Of a stretch of 44,412 bases of DNA, positions 10,308 through 19,282 are shown piece by piece. The position numbers and the translations under genes were made by a program. Below the pieces are notes generated by a model. The model did no database searches. It worked only from the letters and a program-made list of their open reading frames with translations, and was not told where the DNA came from. Every line of letters begins with the position of its first letter. Position 1 is the first letter of the stretch. The DNA comes from Conidiobolus incongruus B7586 (lineage: Eukaryota > Entomophthoromycota > Entomophthoromycetes > Entomophthorales > Conidiobolaceae): NCBI GenBank assembly GCA_000697335.1, contig JNEM01011078.1, forward strand, positions 1 to 44,412, in the 5' to 3' direction.

Positions 10308-11744
10308 ATGAAAGGAAACAAACACCAATTTCAAATAACTACATTCCATAAACCCACATATTGCGACTACTGCCAAAAATTTTTGTGGGGATTAATCTTT
10401 CAGGGTTACAGCTGTCAAGATTGTAATTATATTTGCCACCCTCAATGTAGATTAGAAATCCTCAATAAAAATGATGACTCTTGTCTATGTCCCGTTCAGT
10501 CTCCAGACTCCAAGCAAAGTCCAACAAGCCCCGCCATATTGCATAACGTTTTAGAATCCAAGCCAGCTGTCGCTTCGACATCCGTGACACAAGCAACTAC
10601 TTCGAAATCTTTGGGAGTCACCTTCAACGACAGTCAAGGTGTCGCGGAACAGTTGAAACATTTCCAGCCGGAGCCTTCAAAATCTCCATCGATGTCGCCT
10701 TTTCTAACTCAGCTATTTTCAACGGCTCAGCAGCATGAACAATATTTGAAAAAGTCAAGGGAGCAGCCCGCATTGAACTTGTTGACCACGACACCTCAGA
10801 ATTTATCCAAGTTTTTGAATAGAATAACATTTATGCGACAGGCTCAGTCTACAATACTAACTATATTGACTTGGGAGAATCCAAAACTGACGTGGATAGT
10901 CCTCGCAGGCTATTTGGGTTTCATCTTTTACTTCAAAGTAGTCATAGTCCTGCTACAGTTGGCGCTCTTTCTAAAAGTAGTGCAATCTTATGCTAAATTT
11001 GAAAAATTTTCAACTGATACCAACGCTACAACTAAGGATCCACAAATGCTGTCAGTACAGGAATATGCTCAAAATTTTCAATTTATTCAGAATTTTATGG
11101 GTACATATATTGAGCTGTATGATACTTGTAATAATTGGGAATTCCATTTGGAGAGGAATGACACGTTAAAGAAGGGACTGATGTATGGCCTGCCTTTTAC
11201 TATACTGTCTACTGCTTTCTTACTAGATAAAATTAATATTAAGTATCTGTCGCTAGTTGTAGGCTGCGGCATTCTATTGTGTAATCATCCATTGGTTATG
11301 GCACTTATGCTGCATTCTGCTCACTGGTTCAAATCCGATATTATCGAAAACACGAAGATTAGATTTAGGGGCAATACCGCCAATAAAGAGACGCAGCGCT
11401 ATTTCTACTATTTTGAGAATGAGCGCTGGTGGGTTGGATTGGGATGGCAGCCTAGGACCCTGACTCTAGAGCGACCTAACTGGACATTGCCCAACTTGGA
11501 CCCCTTGGATGATCCCCTGACACCACCCAAAGGCTTCGAGTGGAAAGAGGGTCATTTGGCGACAATTGATTATCAATGGAGTCATCCCATCGCATTGAAG
11601 GATGAGGGCTGGATCTATTCAGATCCTCAGTGGAATCATCCAAGTAATTCGCCCTACCTCACTAGTTTTACACGACGAAGACTTTGGAAACGAGCAATTG
11701 TACCAGCTACTTCTACATCTGTCAGTACTCCAATAGTTAAGTAA
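10308..11744 (+). CDS. C1-domain protein fused to a Pex24/Pex30-type dysferlin-domain membrane protein
   Basis: Single exon, 478 aa. An N-terminal C1 (DAG/phorbol-ester type) zinc domain occupies residues 6-61. Ligands H6, C19, C22, C36, C39, H44 and C47 follow the H-x12-C-x2-C-x13-C-x2-C-x4-H-x2-C pattern; the final Cys is late (C59 or C61). A low-complexity linker (62-165) follows. Then come hydrophobic segments at about 195-226 and 290-337, resembling the reticulon-like hairpins of Pex28-32/Pex24 peroxins. The C-terminal dysferlin-type region has FENERWWVGLGW (369-380), WIYSDPQW (435-442) and FTRRRLWKR (454-462). Such peroxins act at ER-peroxisome contacts and regulate peroxisome number. 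The C1 module suggests diacylglycerol or other lipid sensing, which is inference. Start: first ATG, five residues before the first zinc ligand. The 3' end converges with SPC3 234 bases away. Confidence 0.88.
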   Translation: MKGNKHQFQITTFHKPTYCDYCQKFLWGLIFQGYSCQDCNYICHPQCRLEILNKNDDSCLCPVQSPDSKQSPTSPAILHNVLESKPAVASTSVTQATTSKSLGVTFNDSQGVAEQLKHFQPEPSKSPSMSPFLTQLFSTAQQHEQYLKKSREQPALNLLTTTPQNLSKFLNRITFMRQAQSTILTILTWENPKLTWIVLAGYLGFIFYFKVVIVLLQLALFLKVVQSYAKFEKFSTDTNATTKDPQMLSVQEYAQNFQFIQNFMGTYIELYDTCNNWEFHLERNDTLKKGLMYGLPFTILSTAFLLDKINIKYLSLVVGCGILLCNHPLVMALMLHSAHWFKSDIIENTKIRFRGNTANKETQRYFYYFENERWWVGLGWQPRTLTLERPNWTLPNLDPLDDPLTPPKGFEWKEGHLATIDYQWSHPIALKDEGWIYSDPQWNHPSNSPYLTSFTRRRLWKRAIVPATSTSVSTPIVK

Positions 11745-11978
11745 ATTTGCAATAATGGTAAATTATTGGTATTTTAAACAAAATATTTATATTTGGCTTA
11801 ATTAATACTTAGTGATTTTTAAGGTACTATCTTTTACAATTAATTGAAATTCATTAAAATTGTTCTATTGCGTAATAAATCAGCTCTTTTAAAAATCAAT
11901 CCAATTTTTTATTTTATGTTTGATAATTTATATTTTCATATAATAAGATTGGAATACAAATTAAATTTATTATCCAAA

Positions 11979-12776
11979 TTAAGCATTTTTACTTTTCGTC
12001 TTGACCTTTTCCTCTACTAACTTGCGCTTCGTCTTAACGGGAAGTGTCAATTCGATAGGCTTATGAGTAACAGGAGCTTGACCCTGTCTAAATGGACCAA
12101 CATAGGGAATAGTATCCCATCTCAAAGAAATGGTAGCGGTGTTATTCCTAATACATAAATTAATAACAATAATATATCCATATATAATGTAAAAAACTAC
12201 TTAATATTGGAAGTAATATCAGTGAAAGCGTACTCAAAGCGCTTATTCTTAAACTTCAATCTAGCTTTCTCCTTCTTTTGAATAATATCGTCCCAAAGTA
12301 CAATATAGTTTTTATCCTAAAACCCAATAAATAACATGGAAATTATCATATTGTATATTATTATTTACATAATTTTCGTTCTGATATTCGGCAACCAAAT
12401 AAACAAACAATTGTTTAGTGTTCCAATGGAATAAATGAGTCAAATCTATTCATTCATAAATATTTAGGAATTAATAAGTATAGCTATTAATATTTACCAG
12501 CATCTAAATTGAAATTTCCTAAGACGAAATCTGCATTGCCAGTATAATAATCTTGATAGTGGTGACCATGACGACCTGTAGACCTAACCCAAAATTAATA
12601 AAATAAAAATATTAAATATATTCAATTATGTACACTCTGATATCTTTCATCTTAATAATAGCTTCGGCATCATTAGTGAATAAATAGCTAGAAGCTGCCA
12701 ACAATGCTAATAGGACACCGATTGCAGTATTAAAGTAGCCAAATACTAGGGAAGCTCTAATTGTTAAATTATGCAT
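11979..12776 (-). CDS. SPC3: Signal peptidase complex subunit 3 (Spc22/23 type)
   Basis: Five exons: 12776-12634, 12583-12498, 12445-12369, 12316-12201 and 12147-11979; introns are 50-53 nt. The product is 196 aa. The start MHNLTIRASLVFGYFNTAIG runs into one membrane helix (about 12-32), then a lumenal domain. Conserved SPCS3-like stretches are DLTHLFHWNTKQLFVYLVAEYQ, IVLWDDII and the final beta segment TISLRWDTIPYVG. This is the noncatalytic but, in yeast, essential subunit of the ER signal peptidase, which cleaves signal peptides. The Lys-rich tail (about 30 residues after the core) is longer than in animals. The gene is divergent from the AlkB-like gene, with 439 bases shared between starts. 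Confidence 0.93.
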
Positions 12777-13215
12777 ATTAACTATTATTATAATTATTAA
12801 TTGAATAAAATTAATAAAAAAAGAGTGAATTTATATTAATTTTATGACGTTAATTTTAATTGAGAGAAAGTTTGTGTCAAAATTTAATTGGATTAACTTG
12901 AACTGGAAGGGATATTTAATCCAATCAATTAGTTTGAATTGTAGAGATTTAACTTGGAAAATTATCAAAAGAATTTATAAGTTAATAATAGGATCAATGT
13001 ATTAAATATTTATTATATTGATAATTATAAAACTGAATAATATTTAAAAGTTGTTGATATTTAGAAAATATATTCATTTGATAAATATAATGATTTTATT
13101 TCAACTATATTAAATTCAAATGACTAATTTACCCATAATAATTTTCATGCCAATTTGACAATTTATAAATCTTAATAATTGTTGCAAATAATCCACCAAA
13201 TAATGGTATTTGAAT
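12777..13215. promoter_or_regulatory. Divergent promoter region SPC3 / AlkB-like gene
   Basis: A 439-base AT-rich region between two divergent ATGs. No specific binding site is convincing. Confidence 0.45.
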
Positions 13216-14156
13216 ATGAGTGAAAGAGTAACCTTTAACTATTTACCAGGTGTCTCTATAATTTACAATTTTATCAATGAACAAACTGAATTAAATTTAA
13301 TTAATGAAATTGATCAACTGCATTGGGGTGGAAAAGGTCAAATGTATGTATCATTAAAAATTTGATTAATATATATTAATGAAAATGGTAGTCCCAATCC
13401 CGAACTCAAGAGAAGGACGCAGCATTTCGGATATTTATTCAGCTATCGATACCGGTAAATCTCAGCATTATAATATTGATTATATAGTATTAATACTATG
13501 GAATAGAAAAGTTGAAAAATCTTTAGGGGAATTTCCAGAATTTTTGAAAAATATTAACAATTTGATAAACAGTGAAGTACCTGAACATATTGATTTAAAT
13601 TCAATTATAATTAATGAGTATGAATTGGGACAAGGTAATTAATAAATATTAAAATAACTGTTAGATATTAATGTATTTAATTTGTTTTAGGTATTATGCC
13701 ACATACAGGTAAATATAATCTAAAAAATTCTTATTTATATATAAATTAATCAATAAAATGAATAGATTCTGCAGAAATTTTTGGTCCCACCATATCAAGT
13801 TTATCATTATTATCACCATGCAATATGACATTCATTCCAAAAAGATCAAAAGTATTAGATTTAGAATCAAAGGGTTTAGAAATTCATAAAATTCATATTC
13901 ATTTACGTAATTATTTAGATTGTATATCTGTGTTATAATAGCGATTAATTAATATTTAATAGCTAGAAGATCTCTAATCATATTACAAGGGGACAGTCGT
14001 TACGAATTCCAACATTCTATATCCAAAGACCATACTGAAAATTATCCCAATCCCACCAACGGTACATTAACTGAAAATACATTTGATAGAAATCGTCGAG
14101 TATCATTAACTTTTAGAACCATATTAAATACTGAAGAATTTGATAATCAACAATAA
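13216..14156 (+). CDS. AlkB-like 2-oxoglutarate/Fe(II) dioxygenase
   Basis: Six exons: 13216-13343, 13392-13454, 13507-13634, 13691-13708, 13766-13906 and 13963-14156; introns are 48-57 nt. The frame closes to 223 aa. AlkB marks are RRTQHFGYLFSY (50-61), NEYELGQGIMPHTD with the iron ligands His111 and Asp113, LPRRSLIILQGDSRYEFQHSI with the third ligand His177, and the 2-oxoglutarate pair R205-x5-R211 (NRRVSLTFR). All catalytic residues are present, so it should be active. The GIMPHTD / SLSLLSPC wording is closest, from memory, to the ALKBH6-type eukaryotic branch; substrate (nucleic acid or other) is not determined. Exon 4 is only 18 nt and encodes IMPHT, including the ligand His. The 3' end is 43 bases from the convergent Ump1 gene. 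Confidence 0.92.
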
Positions 14157-14199
14157 AATTATAAACATTCAAAGAATTACAATATTTAATAAAAAAGAA

Positions 14200-14841
14200 T
14201 TAACATTTGAAACCCAATTGGTGCTCCATAGCAGTGTGGAAATCGTATTGAGCTCTCTCAATTTCACCAGCTAAAAGAGACATTAGTCAAAGCTTTAATA
14301 TAAAATAAGAATATATTACTGTTTAAGAAGTCTTCAACATCGATAGTTTCGTCCTTACCTAGCAAGATATCAAGACCCAAATTGGAACTTGGAAGGAGGG
14401 CTGGTCTTTTAAACTAACATAATATTAATAAAAATTAATTAATAATATAAAGTTAGTAATTATACTTTGCTAAGTGCGTCAATTTCCATCAAAGTTCTGA
14501 AAGGGGAATGTAAACCAGCAGTCTGTCTTCTCATATTTAATTTGAGTTGGAGTTGAGATTTTTCAAACTAATTACCAAATTAATAAATTATTAACATAAT
14601 TTTTTTTAAAATGAATGTTACATTTTCTAAACGCTTCTCCAATGGGTGACCTTCAACAACTTCACTGGCAATAGATTTTAAACCGTATCTGAGGGAGTCG
14701 TGAACACCATACTCGTTGGCGGTAGCTTCTAAACTCTTTTGGATTTTGGATTCACTGGCATCCAATTGAAGTCCCAAATAATCTGACTAATCATCAATGT
14801 TACTATTATTGAATTCAGTAGTATTAGTATTTTATTACCAT
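14200..14841 (-). CDS. UMP1: Proteasome maturation factor Ump1/POMP
   Basis: Five exons: 14841-14839, 14786-14622, 14567-14466, 14413-14320 and 14270-14200; introns are 49-54 nt. The product is 144 aa (human POMP 141). Family marks are the HDSLRYGLKSI block, EGHPLE (46-51), HSPFRTLMEI, and LPSSNLGLDILLGKDETIDVEDFLN with the near-invariant SSNL and DETI. Ump1 is the short-lived chaperone that binds half-proteasomes, assists beta-ring assembly and is degraded inside the finished 20S particle. The reading frame of exon 2 has a stop directly before TCA and no early ATG. The start is therefore best explained by a separate 3-nt coding exon ATG (14841-14839) spliced across a 52-nt intron to give MSDYLG. 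That first exon is inferred. Confidence 0.9.
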
Positions 14842-15062
14842 TTCGTTATGGTTTAACTCTTATTTAAAATTACTATTAAAAATTTGTTTTTATTCAATGA
14901 ATATAATAATTTCCAATTTAAATCTTGGAAAGGTTGACGTAATCTAATCTAATTATTATGGGATTATTCTGTTTGAATCATTCCTAATTATCGATTTTTC
15001 AAATTTTATGTAGCCAAAAAAATGCTTAATATCAATCCGATGCCGTTGACTGGATTTCTAGT
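14842..15062. other. Intergenic region upstream of UMP1
   Basis: AT-rich. It must carry the UMP1 promoter. No typical element (such as a PACE site) was recognised. Confidence 0.4.
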
Positions 15063-15196
15063 AGTCCTGAGCATGCTTAACGTTATTTAATCAAGAACTA
15101 GATAAATCATCACTTGAAGCACAGATACTTGGATATTATTTTGTCATGATATTTAGTTTCAAACAATATAACATTAATTGGACAATTGTTATCTTT
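15063..15196 (+). repeat. Copy 1 of a two-copy dispersed repeat
   Basis: About 134 bases that align almost gap-free with 19148-19282, roughly four fifths identical by eye. The shared core includes CACAGATACTTGGATATTA and TTTGTCAT. Both copies keep an open frame (LDKxSLxxQILGYYFV...) across the core, and both have an upstream frame that ends at the same TAA. Similarity may continue weakly to the left. It may be a remnant of a membrane-protein gene family or an old non-coding repeat. Confidence 0.75.
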
Positions 15197-16161
15197 TATT
15201 TAAGGCTGAAAAGAAAATAAAAAACCAATATCTATATCAAAAGTGTAAAATTAAAGTCAAAACAGTCATTTTAAAGATTTAAGCGAATTTTAGTCAACAA
15301 AAAAGCGCACCTCTTGTGCAAAATAATCATTTATAATAAATATCATATTAGCAAAATATATGAAATTTACTGATATTTGCATATTTAACTTAGATTAAGC
15401 AAGATTTTCAAGTGTCCTCAACGCCATATAAAAATAAATCAAGATGACAATGTTGCTAGAAGGATACTCTTTCACTATCTAACAATCAATTGAGCTAGTC
15501 TTCAAGGGCTGGCATTGATGCTTACCACTTTGGGATCACCAGAGTTCATGCATTATTTGAACAAGAGAGATGAAATATGATCAATTTTAGACAAATTTAA
15601 TTGTAAGCGAAAACTTTAACTTTAATTACCTACATAATTGTTAAAATTATATTCCTAAAAAGTTTATTTTCTTAATATTTTTATTATTATAATGCTTGAA
15701 CTGGATTTGAATTGACTCAAAAAGTAAATATTGAATTTTGCAGATTTCAAATAAAAAAAATTATATATTTATATAATAAGGTTTATTATTATGATAAATT
15801 TCCACTTTATTTCATATGTCAAAAATTCGATATATTTTATTATTTTTCATTAATTTGGTATTCAGATTAATTATTAATAATAACATTTGAAAATTCAAGT
15901 GCTGATAATCTCCTGATGCAATATTACTAATCAATTATCCATTTATTATTCAATATAAATTGACATTCTTGTATATGGATCATTGAATTCTAAATTTCTC
16001 AAGGATAAAATATCTTATATCATATTTACGGGATGGAATTAATAATTTGTAGTTTTTAAATTATTGAGAGTTTAATGAATTTATCAGGATATTAAATTTT
16101 TTAAATCCTGTGAATTGATGTTACTAAACTTTAACCGGTTATGATTAAGTTCAATTTCTTG
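15197..16161. other. AT-rich intergenic spacer upstream of alcohol dehydrogenase
   Basis: No sustained open frame. A slightly GC-richer stretch at about 15440-15590 contains GGGCTGGCATTGATGC, which resembles a stretch near 17845 (GGGCTGGTATTGATGC); the match is too short to define an element. Confidence 0.45.
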
Positions 16162-16169
16162 TATAAATA
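16162..16169 (+). promoter_or_regulatory. TATA box of the alcohol dehydrogenase gene
   Basis: TATAAATA, 60 bases before the ATG, after CTTG and followed by CTGG. It is a good motif in a suitable place, but unproven. Confidence 0.5.
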
Positions 16170-16228
16170 CTGGATATGCCTTAAATTTTAAGTCAAGCTT
16201 AAAATCGAAAAAGAATTTAATATTAAAA

Positions 16229-17284
16229 ATGTATCAAACTCAATTTAATGAAATTCACGCTTACGCCTGTCATGCACCTGGCGAAAAATTAGTTCCTTTC
16301 ACTTATCAACCCCGACCATTAGGAGACAATGATGTCGAGCTTAAAATCTCACACTGTGGTATTTGCGGCACCGATCTTCACACCATGGACAGTGGATGGG
16401 GTCCCAGCGACTATCCCGTGGTAGTAGGCCACGAAATTATTGGCACTGTAACTGCTGTCGGTGCCAAGGTGACGAAGTTGAAGATTGGTGATAGAGCTGG
16501 TGTAGGCCCCAGATCTGGAGCATGCTTGAGGGATGACTGTGAAATTTGCTCAATTGGCGAAGACGCTCATTGTCCCCAGAAGACTAACACATATAATGGC
16601 AAGTGGCCAGATGGGTCTAAATCTTATGGAGGATTCGCTGAAGCTATTCGAGTGCAATCAGATTTAGCCTATAAGATTCCAGAGCAAATTGAATCTAAGT
16701 ATGCTGCTCCATTGATGTGTGCTGGGATCACCGTATTTACACCAATGCTCAGATATAATATTGGCAAGGGAGACACCGTTGGTGTGATTGGAATAGGAGG
16801 CCTCGGTCATTTGGCAATTCAATTCGCTAACAAGCTTGGGGCCGAAGTGTATGCAATTTCCAGTTCGTCCCGCAAGAAAGACGATTCTTTAAAACTTGGA
16901 GCCAAGCATTTTATTAACGTCTCAAACGAAGAAGAATTAAAGAGTATCAAAAACAAGCTCAAGTATTTAATCATTACAAATAATGCGGACAACAGTCCAT
17001 GGGATCTCTATGCCAGTTTCATGAAATTACAAGGTACCATAATTATGTTAGCAATCCCTAATGCACCTATCCAAATTCACGGTACGAGTATTGTGATCAA
17101 AAATGTGTCATTGACGGGATCTCTAGTTGGATCCATTCGTGAAGTTCAAGAAACCTTAGCGTTTGCTGCAGAGCATAATATTCGTCCTCTAATTGAAGAA
17201 TTGCCAATGTCCAAGGTGAATGAAGGAGTCCAGAAAGTGAGAGATGGCAACGTGCGTTACAGAGTGGTACTTCATAATGAATAA
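16229..17284 (+). CDS. Zinc-dependent NADP(H) alcohol dehydrogenase, cinnamyl-alcohol-dehydrogenase type
   Basis: Single exon, 351 aa, a medium-chain dehydrogenase close to yeast ADH6/ADH7. It reduces aldehydes to alcohols with NADPH (broad substrate range, cytosol). The catalytic zinc ligands are visible: Cys43 (HCGICGTD), His68-Glu69 (GHEIIG) and Cys164 (LMCAGITV). The nucleotide-binding fold has IGIGGLGH (187-194), and SSSSRKK (211-217) fits NADP preference. The tail GNVRYRVVL is typical. The structural zinc loop is odd: cysteines at 99, 104, 107 and 115 give C-x4-C-x2-C-x7-C, where the family pattern is C-x2-C-x2-C-x7-C. A TATA box lies 60 bases upstream. Codon use is GC-richer than the surrounding spacer. 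Confidence 0.95.
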   Translation: MYQTQFNEIHAYACHAPGEKLVPFTYQPRPLGDNDVELKISHCGICGTDLHTMDSGWGPSDYPVVVGHEIIGTVTAVGAKVTKLKIGDRAGVGPRSGACLRDDCEICSIGEDAHCPQKTNTYNGKWPDGSKSYGGFAEAIRVQSDLAYKIPEQIESKYAAPLMCAGITVFTPMLRYNIGKGDTVGVIGIGGLGHLAIQFANKLGAEVYAISSSSRKKDDSLKLGAKHFINVSNEEELKSIKNKLKYLIITNNADNSPWDLYASFMKLQGTIIMLAIPNAPIQIHGTSIVIKNVSLTGSLVGSIREVQETLAFAAEHNIRPLIEELPMSKVNEGVQKVRDGNVRYRVVLHNE

Positions 17285-18284
17285 TTTTCCAACTAAATTC
17301 AATTTAATAATACATAATATATTTTCTTATTATACAAATTTGAAAATATTTATCGCATCTTTTTCCTTTGGATAAAACAGAACAAAGAATCAATCCTGAA
17401 AAACATTGCAAGGATACACCATTATTCAGCCACACACAAAAATTCCTAGATTCATTTTGAATACACTTGTAGCTTCTAGCATTGAAGCCTAATTTTTGGT
17501 TTAACTAATTCAAACTACATTTCTACCTCCAGAACTTCTAAGAATAACACTACTATTTCAACGTGTTACTAAACCTATCTTCTTGTCCTATTATAATTTA
17601 TTCAATTCAGTATACTTTAGTTAATCAAACTCAGTTTTGCTACAATATTATCATTATTATTTATTTTATCCATCATTGCATAACTTTACACCATGGCACT
17701 CGCTCGACCCACTTCAACGGATATACAATTAGTTGCATATACCGAACCTGATCATCTAGCCATTGCGACCCAACTGGTCCTCATGACCCTCAACCTTGTA
17801 AAACACATAATCATCTATAACTCTAATCATTAAGATAGAATCCTGGGGCTGGTATTGATGCCCATCGTCAATCTCTTACACTATCAATATTAACAAAATG
17901 AAAAAAACTTTTACCTCGCTTAATGTTAAGACCTAATAATATAAATTTGTAAAATTCACATTTTAATTGCAATACATCATAAAAATCTTAATAATCTACA
18001 AAAAAAATTTAATGCTAATAAATTCATTATTCTCATTAAAACAGATATTTAATTTTTGTCATGAAATGAATTAATATACCTTTCCTATTCCTTCAGCATT
18101 ATGTTATAACCTAGAAATCATGGGCAGTATAATACTATAAATGATCATCCTCAAAATAATTCTCCAACTTCCCTATTATATCTGCTGCCAGCATACCCTA
18201 TAATGGGCCTCGTACTATTTGACATTAATACATATAGATCTCAATTTACTCTTCATGAACCTACCTGTCCCATATTCTATTCAA
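17285..18284. other. Intergenic spacer, partly mixed composition
   Basis: About 1 kb with no convincing gene. Composition is patchy: 17680-17850 and 18100-18280 are clearly richer in G+C than the DNA further right. Short frames here lack family motifs. They may be relics too decayed to name. Confidence 0.4.
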
Positions 18285-18440
18285 CTTTATGATCACACTG
18301 TAGCCACTGCTATCGCGCGAGGACTTGTTAAGCATGATTCCATCTTCGTTATCTTGTTTCTGCAAGTAAGCACTGCTCGCATTGCTGGAAGAATGACTGC
18401 CGTAGCGCTTCGAGAGCTCATGCCGGCGACAATTTGAATA
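18285..18440. other. GC-richer patch with an unassigned open frame
   Basis: About 155 bases near 50% G+C, surrounded by spacer well below 30%. The plus frame ends at TGA 18437 and reads ...YDHTVATAIARG... to ...RMTAVALREL. The minus strand is also open for about 42 codons from an ATG at 18425. I recognise neither. It could be one exon of an eroded gene on either strand. Confidence 0.35.
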
Positions 18441-18844
18441 GAAAATTTTTAATACCTAATATTGTGACAATTATAGTTCCAATCTGAATAGTTGATTATC
18501 ATCAAAATTGATTAATTTGACTTATAGTTGTTCAATTAATTAATTTTCCAAACATTAATATATTTAATTTCAATTGTATATTTAATTATAATATAATTGT
18601 AATATAGCAGATTATATTGTAATTTATTTTATTCACATAAAATTTTAAATATTGAAATTAAATCTATCATTATTGATTATTTTGTTTAGATATTATTAAA
18701 ATTAAATTAATATTTTTTAAATAATATATTATAAAATATTTTGAATAAATTTTACCATATTATAAATATAGCAATTAAGTTATAAAGTGAATAATATGAA
18801 ATAGTAAATATTGAAATATATAGCTCTTAATTTAAATCTCAAAT

Positions 18845-19045
18845 ATGACAAGCATAGATAATATTGATTTGTATTTAACCATAGCTAATCTTGAGAATAA
18901 TTCTGTAACCAACAATACAATCATTAACTCATTAAATACCTTGATTGAATTCAGACATTGGCAATCCTACAACAAAAAGACGAATACCGTGTTAGCTATC
19001 AAATTGAAGTATTTATTCAATTTAATGGATAGACCTAATGAATGA
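18845..19045 (+). CDS. Small open frame, hypothetical
   Basis: 66 codons (MTSIDNIDLYLTIANLE...). No recognised motif; Asn/Leu/Ile-rich, as chance frames in such AT-rich DNA often are. A second frame of 43 codons starts in the overlapping ATGA at 19042 and runs into the repeat at 19148, ending in a hydrophobic stretch. The two may be remnants of one older gene. Weak evidence. Confidence 0.2.
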   Translation: MTSIDNIDLYLTIANLENNSVTNNTIINSLNTLIEFRHWQSYNKKTNTVLAIKLKYLFNLMDRPNE

Positions 19046-19147
19046 ACGATTCATTGAGATATTCTTCATCACCAAGCTCACTGAATGAATGGCAATATGT
19101 CTCAGAAATCAATTACAAAATAATTATATTGTTTCCAGAACTTCCAC

Positions 19148-19282
19148 TGGTTCTGAGCATGCTAATCTTAATTTAATCAAGGATTAGATAAATTATCACT
19201 TGCAACACAGATACTTGGATATTATTTTGTCATAGTATTTAGTTTCATTCAGTATAACACCAATAGGGCTGTTGTTATCCTT
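19148..19282 (+). repeat. Copy 2 of the two-copy dispersed repeat
   Basis: Partner of 15063-15196, about 4 kb away in the same orientation. The core frame reads LDKLSLATQILGYYFVIVFS, hydrophobic enough to be a membrane helix. The same small sequence GAGCATGCT begins both copies. Confidence 0.75.

Noticed and set aside
17563-17751. 62-codon frame MLLNLSSCPIIIYS...
   Set aside because: Low-complexity Ile/Thr/His-rich translation, no motif, no splice partner.
15510-17870. Pair of GGGCTGGyATTGATGC words suggesting a second dispersed repeat
   Set aside because: Similarity stops after about 16 bases.
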